NCBI RefSeq assembly: GCF_041381155.1
Contig: NC_091137.1
Span: forward strand, 16,735,765 to 16,799,764
Source of the DNA: Argopecten irradians
Lineage: Eukaryota; Mollusca; Bivalvia; Pectinida; Pectinidae
DNA: 64,000 nucleotides
Direction of reading: 5' to 3'
In this document: piece after piece, positions 13,064-23,600 of the stretch
Layout of the letters: every line of letters starts with the position of its first letter
How positions within the stretch are numbered: the stretch's first letter is position 1
Made by a program: the position numbers and the translations under genes
Notes under the pieces: generated by a model
Databases searched by the model: none
Told to the model about the DNA's origin: nothing
Seen by the model: the letters and a program-made list of their open reading frames with translations, nothing else

Positions 13064-13160
13064 ATGTGATATGGTCCGCCGATCAGAAGGGAGATAATCC
13101 TTCTAACTCGAGTATAAACAGGGTAACTTGTTATGGAGCTTAACCAGTGCATCATCAAGG
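13064..13160 (+). repeat. Dispersed repeat, copy b
   Basis: The second, more compact copy of the element at 12615-12750 (TGTGATATGGTCCGCCGAT ... CCAGTGCATCATCAAGG), in the same orientation about 450 bp downstream. Confidence 0.6.
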
Positions 13161-14444
13161 AGACAAAGGACTGGTCATGGGAGGTCAGGAAAACACATTT
13201 TTATTTGGGAAGATGGAAAAACACTGTTGCTGTTTTGTGTGCCTTAGTGTCCTAATTATAAACAAGTATTACAGAGATGTCAAGGTCATAATACTTTTGT
13301 AAAGAAGACATATCTATTACGAAAACTTGTCTATCGCAGACCTAGATCTTGTGAAAGGTGACATATATGCATCAATTGATGAATATGTACTTTACATGTT
13401 GCTATTCTTAATTTTGGTTTAGAATTTCGCTGTTTATGCCCACTGATCGGCTGAAACAATAGCATAGAATTAAAACTTTGTTAACGTACATGCATAACCT
13501 ACATGAATTATGCCGCGAGAACATTGACCAAGGACAAAACTACAATGGTCTTTACGTCCGTGACACTTATACAGAATCTTAAATGAGTGAAGTTAATAAG
13601 GGAATCCAATAATTTCATTTGCTACGAGCCTTTAGGGGAGTGACTTGTCGAATTATATAACGAGTTGGATCAATTTAATATTACGGCGAGTAGCCGCGAG
13701 TGTAAGATTATCTTTATCACATAACTTAAATACTAATGTAAATGCAACCTTAACTTTCCATTATGCTTCTATACAAATAGAGTGGTAATGGAATCCGGCT
13801 AGAAAATGATGTTTATTCTATCGCGACAAACACGTGACGTCATTTATAGATCATCACGTTAGGATTGTTTTTAATGTCACCGATATGTTATTACGATATT
13901 GATGACATGGACGTATGACATAGCCAGTTATGTGACAAAAATATTTAACAAAACCCTATGAAGTCTACAGCTTAGAATATTTGCAGATGTCATAGTTAGT
14001 CAGAATTTCGAGGATGGCGGGCGGAGCAAAACGGTAGCCTCTGCTGGATATTTGCTATGTATATCTTGGCGGGTGATTCTTAGAATTGCCAGTTGATAAA
14101 AGTTTGTTAAATTTGTGTCCATTTCATAAGAAACTTTATGAAATCGTCTCGAATTCTTCAGTTTTGCTCATCAAGGCTTCTAAGTCTCATTCAATAAAAT
14201 CTCATATGAAATGTATATTTATGTTACTTACCTAGTTTTTATTTTTTGCGAAAATCTCATGCGAAACATAACACGACCCGCATTATGAAAAATATTTTAA
14301 ACTGTTTAGGAGTTTTGAATATATTACTCACCTTCAAAACTTACCAGCATTATGAGAATTTCTATACTTATAATGCATATGTTTTAATTTTACAAGTACA
14401 AATAAGAGCTGGAAATAACAGACTCTACATTGCAGTGAAATGAG
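13161..14444. other. No gene seen; intergenic
   Basis: Low-GC sequence without recognisable coding signal, RNA gene or array. Confidence 0.35.
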
Positions 14445-14540
14445 TACCGTATTTTCCGGAGTATAAGCCGCTACTTTTTTACCTGAAAATCGGTAGTGCG
14501 GCTTATACATCAGTGCGGCTTATCCGTGGACGAAAACAAA
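14445..14540 (+). mobile_element. MITE-like terminus (TACCGTATTTTCCGGAGTAT)
   Basis: The motif TACCGTATTTTCCGGAGTAT, then AAGCCGCTACTTTTTT, with internal repeats of GCGGCTTAT. It resembles a terminal motif common in animal DNA-transposon-derived repeats; that is from memory and unsearched. The far end of the element was not found, so only the terminus is annotated. Confidence 0.45.
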
Positions 14541-14610
14541 AATCTGACCGTGTTTTTGCATGATTACGTCGTGATTCACATGTGAAAATCTTTAGTTTTA
14601 CTCGCCAGTT

Positions 14611-14971
14611 TTGTAAAGTTATACATCGACCAAATCACTGTAAAAAGTGTTTAAAAGATAAAATATGCAATGAAAATATATTAAAGATGAAAATAATCAC
14701 GTATCAGATGCATGTTCATTCGTAAAATTGTTTAATTCATGGCAAATCGGCCGACTGAAGCGTGGTTGTCAGTCACAACACAATGGCGGTTTAGTAAAGT
14801 TCTACATCGAAAAAATCACTGTAAAAGTGTTTAAATATAAAATATGTGATGAAAATATAATAAAGATAAAAATAATAACGTACCAGATACATGATCAATC
14901 GTAAAATTGTTTAATTCACGGAAAATCGGCCGACTGAAGCGTGGTTGTTTACAGTCACAACAAAATGGCGG
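14611..14971 (+). repeat. Tandem duplication of a ~180-bp unit
   Basis: Units 14611-14790 and 14791-14971 align along their whole length. Both run from GTAAAGTT(A/C)TACATCGA through AATCACTGTAAAA, AAAATTGTTTAATTCA and AATCGGCCGACTGAAGCGTG to AATGGCGGT. They differ by scattered substitutions, so the duplication is not recent. Confidence 0.8.
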
Positions 14972-16189
14972 TACATACGGCCTGATCATTTGTGGTCTAC
15001 AATTCCATGTCACATTTAACAGTGTTTTAAGCAACTGTAAAGAAATGCATGTATGTTTCCTACTAAACACACATAAGCCATAAAACGAATTTACAAGGCA
15101 TCAAAAATGTGTGTCTGTCCATAGAATGATGATCGCAGTTTAATAAATCAAATCTAGAGACTTTTAATAGATTACTGAAGAAAAAAATAACATGTCATTT
15201 ACAATGTATGTTCGCCAAGTTACTGCACATATAACTTTGAGTTGATAAATTATGCGAATCTACAAAATTATCAATCTCGTTTTACATTCCTATTTAAAAA
15301 TACCGAAAGCCATTTCGAAAAGGTAGTGGGCCTTAAAGATATTGTATTTATCAAACTACTTCAGTTTTCTATTTATCATTGATAAGCTTTTTGACAAAAT
15401 CTGAATATTGAATGACTTAAAAGCCTTTTTATATTGCTCCTCTTATAATTGGCTTGTAAATATTCATCATCCACTTTGCGCAAAAATACAATGTTTCATT
15501 AGAAATGCAATGGCCATTTCTCTGTATCAACTTCTGCTTTCTTTATAGATTTTCCCCTTTGTTTTGTATAATCTATTTTCTCCTTTTTCAGCTGTGTCGA
15601 TTTGAATCTAGTTAAAGTATATCATTAATCAATATAGTATTCTTTGATCCTTTTGGACGAGATAGCTTTGTTTTAAATGGTATATGGTTTATCGTGCAAC
15701 AATACTGTGAACCAACCATTTTCGAGTGCGATTTACTTTCGCGAATTTCACGATCCAAGTAAATTCGCAAAAGATGAACTTGCCGAACTTAATCGCGAAA
15801 TTTAGTTGCCGCCAGAGAAAGTTGGAATACAGTAAGTACCAGGAGTGTTATTTTACAGTCTGGTATGATGTGTACACACTGACGTAGTATTTAGAATTTA
15901 TTTTGAGAAATGACCTAGCTCTAGACTGTGAGAAGCCTGATAACATTTTAATTAGCTACATCATTCTCTCCTGTACCTGCGGCAGAGCCACTGTGATATG
16001 TACAAAACGAGCTCGAGAGTACCTCGTCAATTTACCCAGGTTAATACGGATTTAATGGAAAGGTTAATGGGATGGTTTCGCCTGTAACACGTTATCAAAC
16101 AACCCACATTATAGGGCGATTTGTCATTCTATTAAAATACTTAAAAAAAGACACAAATAACAGTACGTTACCTGTCTCACAAACAAATC
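14972..16189. other. No gene seen; possible MITE fragment inside
   Basis: Intergenic. Around 15702-15830 the text ATACTGTGAACCAACCATTT followed by TTCGCGAATTTCACGA-type motifs looks like an old dispersed repeat. A loosely similar TTTCGCG-rich stretch sits near 60880-60970 and 61640-61720. Nothing else was recognised. Confidence 0.35.
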
Positions 16190-16204
16190 AAGTTGGGTTT
16201 CTTT
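16190..16204 (+). repeat. Target-site duplication of LINE, left copy
   Basis: AAGTTGGGTTTCTTT, identical to 19912-19926 directly after the poly-A tail. It marks the 5' junction of a target-primed insertion. Confidence 0.8.
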
Positions 16205-18471
16205 TGGCGACCTATTACATTACTTAATGTTGATTACAAAATTATTGCTAAAATATTTGCTAACAGACTAAAACCAGTTCTTAAAAAACTAATTCATCCC
16301 GATCAATTTGGTTTTGTTCCTGGAAGAAATATAATGGAAGCTAATAGAATGATTCAAGATATTATAGAATACTCTGATATGGAAAATCAAAATGGCTCAA
16401 TTATTTTTTTAGATCAGCAAAAGGCATTTGATAGAATGGAATGGGAATGGGTCATGCATTGCTTGAAAAAATTTAATTTTGGGAACACTTTCTGTGGATG
16501 GATATATATGCTTCTAAAAAATTCGAAAACTTGCATTGAAACAAATGGATTTATTTCAAAATATTTCGATATTTCAAGATCTGCACGACAGGGCTGCCCA
16601 ATTGCCCCGCTCTTGTATATAATTCAAGCCGAACCTCTTGCCTGTGCAATTAGAGCCAATCAAAATATAAAAGGTGTTAAGCTACCAAGCCATGAAAATA
16701 GAGAAGCAAAAATTACCATGTTTGCAGATGATACACAACTTTATAATGAAAATGACCAATCCATCACACATGCCTTTGAAATTTTGAAATTATATGAAAA
16801 GGCGTCTGGTGCAAAAATAAACTACGAAAAAAACTGAAGGTTTATACATTGGGGCTTCCAGAAATAAAAATCCAACTTTTGACTTAATTAAATGGACTAA
16901 AACAAATGTCAAAACTCTGGGAGTCCATCACGGGTATGATATTGATGATGATAAAATATGGAGAACAAAAATTACAAAACTAGAAAATTGTATACATATC
17001 TGGAAGACAAGAAATCTTACATTCAAAGGAAAAATACTTATTATCAAAACCTTTATAATATCTATGATAGGATATGAAATTGAAGCTCGAGGAATTCCCC
17101 AGAAATATGTACAAGAATTGAACAGCCTCATTTGGAACTTTCTGTGGGATTGGAAAACACATCAATTAGATAGAAAGATATGTTGTAGTAATATAGAGTA
17201 TGGAGGTATGGGAATGATAGACATTGAAACCTTCATACAGTGTAAACAGTTAAAAACAATTTTCAAAATACTCCATTCAAATATGGATAAATGGAGTATT
17301 ATTGGTAAACATTTTTTAAGAAAATTGGACGAGTTTGGTTATGAATACTTTCTGTGCTCCTGCTCAGATCTAAAAGGCATAATCAATGAACAAACAATTT
17401 CTAAATTTTTATTTAAACTGTCTAAAGGCATGGTCCAAATTTTTAAGTCAAGTACAAATACAGGTATACAGTAAAACTGATGTACTTAACCAAAATCTCT
17501 TTGGTAATATTCATATTCAATATCAGGGTAAACCGCTTTACTTCACTTCTTTTCTAAAAAGTGGCATGAAAAATGTTTCAGATATTTGGGATATTGAAAA
17601 TAATGATTTCATAGTAAGTGAGAGACTTTTCGAAAAACTTGTATCTAGGAGAAACTGGATAGCTGAGTATGCTCAGATAAAAAAATCAATTCCAAAATTT
17701 TTTATTAGAATTCTAAAAGAAGATAACCAAGAGATTGTAGATACTCAAGCATCAAATCCCAAACAAGTTATATCCATTAACAACAATTTTGAACTGCTAC
17801 TTAGACAGAAATGTAACACTAAAACAATGAATTCAAAAGATTTGAAATCCAACTGGTACAACAGGTCCTGTTACAAAACAATAGACCAAAAGCAGAATCT
17901 AAATGGGAAACTGAATTTCAAAGAACATTTAATTGGAAAATAATTTGGACAAACAGTTTAGGTAAAATGACAGCAACAAACAACAAGATAAAAGAATTTA
18001 ACTGGAAATGTTTGCACAAAATTATATACACTGAATATAAATTAAGAATCATGAACAGATCCAATGGTAAATGTCACATGTGTAATAACCAGATAGAAAC
18101 ACAAAGTCACATGTTCTACCACTGCCCGTTCGCAACACAGTTATTTCAGTTAATATGTGATTTATTAGCAAATTTGATCGACACACGCACGTTTAGAAGA
18201 CAAGGACATTTTGATTGGTGTAGACGACGATGAAAATCCGTTTGTCAGTACAATAACTTTCACTTTTAAATGGGTCATATGGAAAGTTAGAAATATAATT
18301 AAATATCAAAACAAACGACAGACACCCTTATCAGCCTTCAAAATATTTAAAGCGGTCCTATCAGAAAACCTTCACTTATTTTTACAAGTTAATAATAGAG
18401 TGCACTTGACTGGAACCAAAATTTCAACCCTCCTAGAAAAATACTCCGAACTCAAAAACATTCTGACATAA
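16205..18471 (+). pseudogene. LINE ORF2 reverse transcriptase, frameshifted
   Basis: The reading frame is split by at least four frameshifts, near 16830 (an A-run), 17400, 17940 and 18210. Motifs in order are RPITLLN, DQFGFVPGRN, motif A FLDQQKAFDRMEW, motif B RQGCPIAPLL and motif C FADDTQL at about 16720, then a long thumb/linker region. It ends in a CCHC-type knuckle CHMCNNQIETQSHMFYHC near 18073-18123. The N-terminal endonuclease is absent through truncation. The DQQKAFD and FADD wording suits the L1/Tx1 group. It cannot encode an active enzyme. Confidence 0.85.
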
Positions 18472-18810
18472 TCAGCTGATAATTATGTAACACTGCCTAT
18501 AGTTTCCAATTTTTCTAATTTTTCATAATCACAGACAATCAAAATACTTTGACGAATGTGTAATATGTAAGACATGATAATATGATACAAATGTGGATAT
18601 ATTTACCATTTTATTCAGCGTTAGTATAATCCAGGACCTCGTGTTTTTGAACCGGATGTTATGTGGTACTACCTAATAAGTTTTGCTATGGATCCGGAAA
18701 GGTGTATTATATCCGGATTTTCTATCAATGTACTTTTTTCTCTGACCGTCTTCTACTTACTTACTTACTTACCAAAATAATATCAATATAATATACTAAG
18801 TAATTACAAA

Positions 18811-18903
18811 AGGCCTGGTCAATTGTACAGATAGCCAGATCGATGTGGCTAGAGTTGATATGACCAACACGGAAATTTGGCTCTCTGTGCAATTGATCAG
18901 GCT
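18811..18903. repeat. Inverted pair, 27-bp imperfect arms
   Basis: AGGCCTGGTCAATTGTACAG at 18811 is complementary to CTGTGCAATTGATCAGGCT ending at 18903, with a loop of about 40 bp. It lies in the 3' region of the LINE and would fold as a stem-loop in RNA. Confidence 0.6.
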
Positions 18904-19154
18904 CCGCGCGCCTTCGCCTGCTTTCGTTATATGCTTACATTACTTATCAGCATCCATGATGGATGAATTGTATTTATTTCTTTACTTATCAATATTTGAA
19001 AAATATGTAAATAAAATAATAATCGTTCAACCACTATGATGAAACGAGAATATTAAGTGAGCAAATTAAACTAATCAATTATATTATTTGATGAATGAGT
19101 GATTATTTTCAAATGTTACAAAAGGTATTTAGATGTAGATAATAAATGTGTACA

Positions 19155-19228
<74 letters not shown>

Positions 19229-19541
19229 TGGTGTGTGTGTGTAGGTATGTAAGTATGTATGTGAGTGTGTGTGTGTGTATTTGTGTATGTATGTATGTAT
19301 GTATGTATGTATGTATGTATGTATGTATGTATGTATGTATGTATGTATGTATGTATGTATGTATGTATGTATGTATGTATGTATGTATGTATGTATGTAT
19401 GTATGTATGTATGTATGTATGTATGTATGTATGTATGTATGTATGTATGTATGTATGTATGTATGTATGTATGTATGTATGTATGTATGTATGTATGTAT
19501 GTATGTATGTATGTATGTATGTATGTATGTATGTATGTGTG
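19155..19541. repeat. (TATG)n/(GT)n compound microsatellite
   Basis: TATG repeats, then a (GT)n run with interruptions (19186-19282), then about 64 uninterrupted TATG/ATGT units to 19541. It is open in several frames on both strands, which creates Met-Tyr-Val-Cys and Ile-His-Thr-Tyr periodic open frames that are artefacts. Confidence 0.97.
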
Positions 19542-19626
19542 TATATTGCATGAATCGGTATTTTTATGAAAATGAAAAGAATAAAAGAAAATGCTCAAAA
19601 AATTAATATTCTCAACTCTGAGTGGG

Positions 19627-19659
<33 letters not shown>
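19627..19659 (+). repeat. Poly-A tract (33 A)
   Basis: A long A run within the LINE 3' region. It could be an earlier tail or that of a nested insertion. Confidence 0.9.
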
Positions 19660-19661
<2 letters not shown>

Positions 19662-19911
19662 AGTGTGTTTGTGGAAAATGAAAATGATCGTACAAAGGTA
19701 GACAACTCAAAATGGTCGTCTCATTTCTTGATTTATAACGGATATATCTAAATTTCCAACGATTTGAAATAATTCATTGTAGGATTCCTTTTTTTTTAGT
19801 TATTACGATTGATAATAATAATATAATAATTTATTTAGAATTATACAGTACCTAATACATAAATTATACAATAAAAAATTATTTTATGTTAAAAAAAAAA
19901 AAAAAAAAAAA

Positions 19912-19926
19912 AAGTTGGGTTTCTTT
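19912..19926 (+). repeat. Target-site duplication of LINE, right copy
   Basis: AAGTTGGGTTTCTTT directly after the poly-A tail; it matches 16190-16204 exactly. Confidence 0.8.
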
Positions 19927-20427
19927 AATTTTTTTCTCTCTACAATTTAGTTCAAAAAGAAAAACGGATGTGGCGCATGCGTACTGAATTAATGCAAACT
20001 TAGTGCCAAAGCCACAACCAATTGAAATTAAGTTTTAAAAATGGTTGTTTTGGGCATGTGCGATAATTAGTACAAAGATACTCTCTCCTTTTGTAAAACA
20101 TAATTTTTCAGCAAGTGGATATGGTATAAAAAATTATTTTGCTGAAATTAATCGAAACTCGAATGGACAGTTACGTACGTGTGAACCTGTTAATTGGATA
20201 TACAAGGCGACCCGTGCCCCCGGGACGTTCGGACAATTTACTCCGTGGTGCTACAAACTAGAAGCAGGAAGTCTCCTTTAGGGCAATCACTATCTATATA
20301 TCTACGTTATATGGTATAGCTAACGTATCAAGTGTCTAACATCGAATAAGCCGAGCGTATGCTACCTGGTTTTTACACTACAAAGCTTGGTGATCCAGTG
20401 AGAGATACTACCACACTTTAAGACACA
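19927..20427. other. Upstream region of the ENPP6-like gene
   Basis: About 500 bp between the LINE and the start codon at 20428. It should contain the promoter and 5' UTR, but no clear TATA box or initiator was recognised. An open frame at 20045-20281 has no recognisable similarity. Confidence 0.35.
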
Positions 20428-20689
20428 ATGCTGGGAAAATTTAATTATTTACCTATGTGTCATCTGCTCCTAATTAGTGCTTTATTTGGGTTTGTCTCAA
20501 TGCATTCCATTCGTAAGGATAACAAACTTCTGCTGTTTTTGATGGACGGATTCCGGTGGGATTATTTTGATCGAAAGGAACTCAACTTACCTGGTTTCCA
20601 AAGAATGATCAGGGAGGGATCAAAGGCGGAGTATCTTGTCCCAGACTTCCCTTCTCTCTCCTACCCTAACTACTACTCTATCATGACAG
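20428..20689 (+). CDS. ENPP6: ENPP6-like exon 1
   Basis: Start codon, hydrophobic leader ([14 protein letters not shown]), metal ligand D40 and nucleophile S78. It ends in phase 1 at donor GTAAGG. The ATG is the first in frame before a convincing signal peptide. Confidence 0.9.
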
Positions 20690-23600
20690 GTAAGGAGCGA
20701 TTAAACAGATTCGTATCCACGTTATCAATTATTAAATGTCATCTTCAAATAATTTATCAAATCTAGATTGGGTTAATTACGGATTCATATATCAATGTCC
20801 AATTCGGAAAGGAATGTATTCATTTTTATTTATATTCGGAACAAAAAACAAGCTATATGATAACGTAAAAATGATTTCAAAGTAACAAACTCTGAACGGT
20901 GGAAACATCGCTATTTCAAACTTTTCATAATTGATGGCTGACATCTGATCGTGTACATGTAAGTTTTAAAATAAATAGAACGAGAAAAAGAACGTATGAA
21001 ATAATTACAAAGTGATCTTGTATCTACTCGTCAACCGTTCGGATATAGCTCGTAATTTTATTGTTAATGTTAGCTATGTAAGTTTAAATTTGAGTGTCTT
21101 CATTTTTTACGTTTACGAATTGACAGTGTATAACAAATATTTCATGACCTTTTCTGCCTCATACATTCATTCATTGTCTGTAAAGGTAAGATGGAGGAGC
21201 AGAATAAGATACTATCTCTATAGTGTATATTGTGATTCGTGTTTAAGTTACCTAGTTAGACCAGTATAAATAGCATATTGTTCAGCAGGAGGTCAGTCAT
21301 CCCCTTGGGACATATTTTATATATTATGATACATTGTGTGTACAAGTGTATATCATTAAGTCTTACAGTTACATCTAGACTAACGTGACTATATGTGTTG
21401 TGTAAAGGTGCGTCAGTGTTTGTATTGATGTCATGTTTTCTGTATTAGACTTTGACATTTTTAAACTTTTTTTTTTAATTTTGAAATTTACTTGTTTTAA
21501 CTTTTAGAATCTATTTGTTTGAAATTTTCATTTTTTTGTTTTAAACCGCGAACCACTCCTTTGTATACTCCAATTATTAATTTGATTGTGATTATTTCAA
21601 TAAAACATTTTTATGACTAATCAATACATTCTTATTTTCTTAATCTCTAGCATAGATATACGAGAAAATATTAATTTTCTTCTAATTTTGTTGAAAATGA
21701 CACCAGGTATTTCCCAAGGAAACGTTTAAAATCAAATGTCTGTGAAATAGGACATGTGCATTATCTCGGGAGCTATTCCATTTCCTCTGATATTTGTTGG
21801 TTTCTTCAGGTTTACACTGTGAAGATCATGGAATGGTTGGGAACTACATGTTTGATACAAAACACAATGAGTCTTTCCTGATAGGGATTAACAAGGCACA
21901 ATACCACTCGTATTGGTGGGATGATGGAGAACCTCTGTGGGTCACAGCTGAGAAACAGGTAACTATATATCACTGCTGGTGGGATGATGGAGAACCTCTG
22001 TGGGTCACAGCTGAGAAACAGGTAACTATATCACTGCTGGTGGGGTGATGGAGAACCTCTGTGAGTCACAGCTGAGAAACAGGGAACTATATCACTGCTA
22101 GTGGGATGATGGAGAACCCCTGTGGGTCACAGCTGAGAAACAGGTAACTATATATCAGTGCTGGTGGGTGATGGGGAACCTCTGTGGGTCACAGCTGAGA
22201 AACAGGTTATTATATCACTGCTAGTGGGATGATGGAGAACCTCTGTGGGTCACAGCTGAGAAACAGGTAACTATATCACTGCTGGTGGGTGATGGGGAAC
22301 CTCTGTAGGTCACAGCTGAGAAACAGGTAACTATATCACTGCTGGTTGGATGATGGAGAACCTCTGTGGGTCACAGCTGAGAAACAGGTAACTATATATC
22401 ACTGCTGGTGGGATGATGGAGAACCTCTGTGGGTCACAGCTGAGAAACAGGTAACTATATCATTGCTGGTGGGGTGATGGAGAATCTCTGTGGGTCACAG
22501 CTGAGAAACAGGGAACTATATCACTGCCAGTTGGAGGATGGAGAACCTATGTGGGTCACAGCTGAGAAACAGGTTACTATATCACTGTTAGTGAAATGAT
22601 GGAGAACATCTGTGGGTCACAGCTGAGAAACAGTTTAATATATCACTGCTAGCGGGATGATGGAGAACCTCTGTGGGTCACAGCTGAGAAACAGGTAACT
22701 ATATCACTGCCAGTTGGAGGATGGAGAGCCTATGTGGGTCACAGCTGAGAAACAGGTTACTATATCACTGTTAGTGAAATGATGGAGAACCTCTGTGGGT
22801 CACAGCTGAGAAACAGTTTAATATATCACTGCTAGCGGGATGATGGAGAACCTCTGTGGGTCACAGCTGAGAAACAGGTAACTATATCACTGCTGGTGGG
22901 TGATGGGGAACCTCTGTGGGTCACAGCTGAGAAACAGGTAACTATATATCACTGCTGGTTGGATGATGGAGAACCTCTGTGGGTCACAGCTGAGAAACAG
23001 GTAACTATATATCACTGCTCATGGGATGATGGAGAACCTCTGTGGGTCACAGCTGAGAAACAGGTAACTATATCATTGCTGGTGGGGTGATGGAGAACCT
23101 CTGTGGGTCACAGCTGAGAAACAGGGAACTATATCACTGCCAGTTGGATGATGGAGAACCTATGTGGGTCACAGCTGAGAAACAGGTAACTATATATCAC
23201 TGCTGGTGGGATGATGGAGAACCTCTGTGGGTCACAGCTGAGAAACAGTTTAATATATCACTGCTAGCGGGATGATGGAGAACCTCTGTGGGTCACAGCT
23301 GAGAAACAGGTAACTATATCACTGCTGGTGGGTGATGGGGAACCTCTGTGGGTCACAGCTGAGAAACAGGTAACTATATCACTGCTGGTTGGATGATAGA
23401 GAACCTCTGTGGGTCACAGCTGAGAAACAGGTAACTATATATCACTGCTCATGGGATGATGGAGAACCTCTGTGGGTCACAGCTGAGAAACAGGTAACTA
23501 TATCATTGCTGGTGGGGTGATGGAGAACCTCTGTGGGTCACAGCTGAGAAACAGGGAACTATATCACTGCCAGTTGGATGATGGAGAACCTATGTGGGTC

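Larger units (their letters stand above)
16205..19911 (+). mobile_element. 5'-truncated L1/Tx1-type LINE insertion
   Basis: The insertion starts abruptly inside the reverse transcriptase (WRPITLLNVDYK) and ends in a 21-23 A tail at 19891-19913. It is bracketed by perfect 15-bp direct repeats (16190-16204 and 19912-19926). The protein part ends at 18471. The remaining ~1.4 kb is a long 3' region with a 27-bp inverted pair, a (TATG)n/(GT)n microsatellite and an internal 33-A run, so it may include later insertions or expansions. The 15-bp duplication, tail and truncation are classic target-primed reverse transcription marks. Confidence 0.75.

Noticed and set aside
19099..19606. Open frames encoding Met-Tyr-Val-Cys or Ile-His-Thr-Tyr repeats
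   Set aside because: Pure (TATG)n microsatellite.
20045..20281. 78-codon open frame upstream of the ENPP6-like gene
   Set aside because: No similarity, splice sites or link to exon 1; probably chance or an old repeat.
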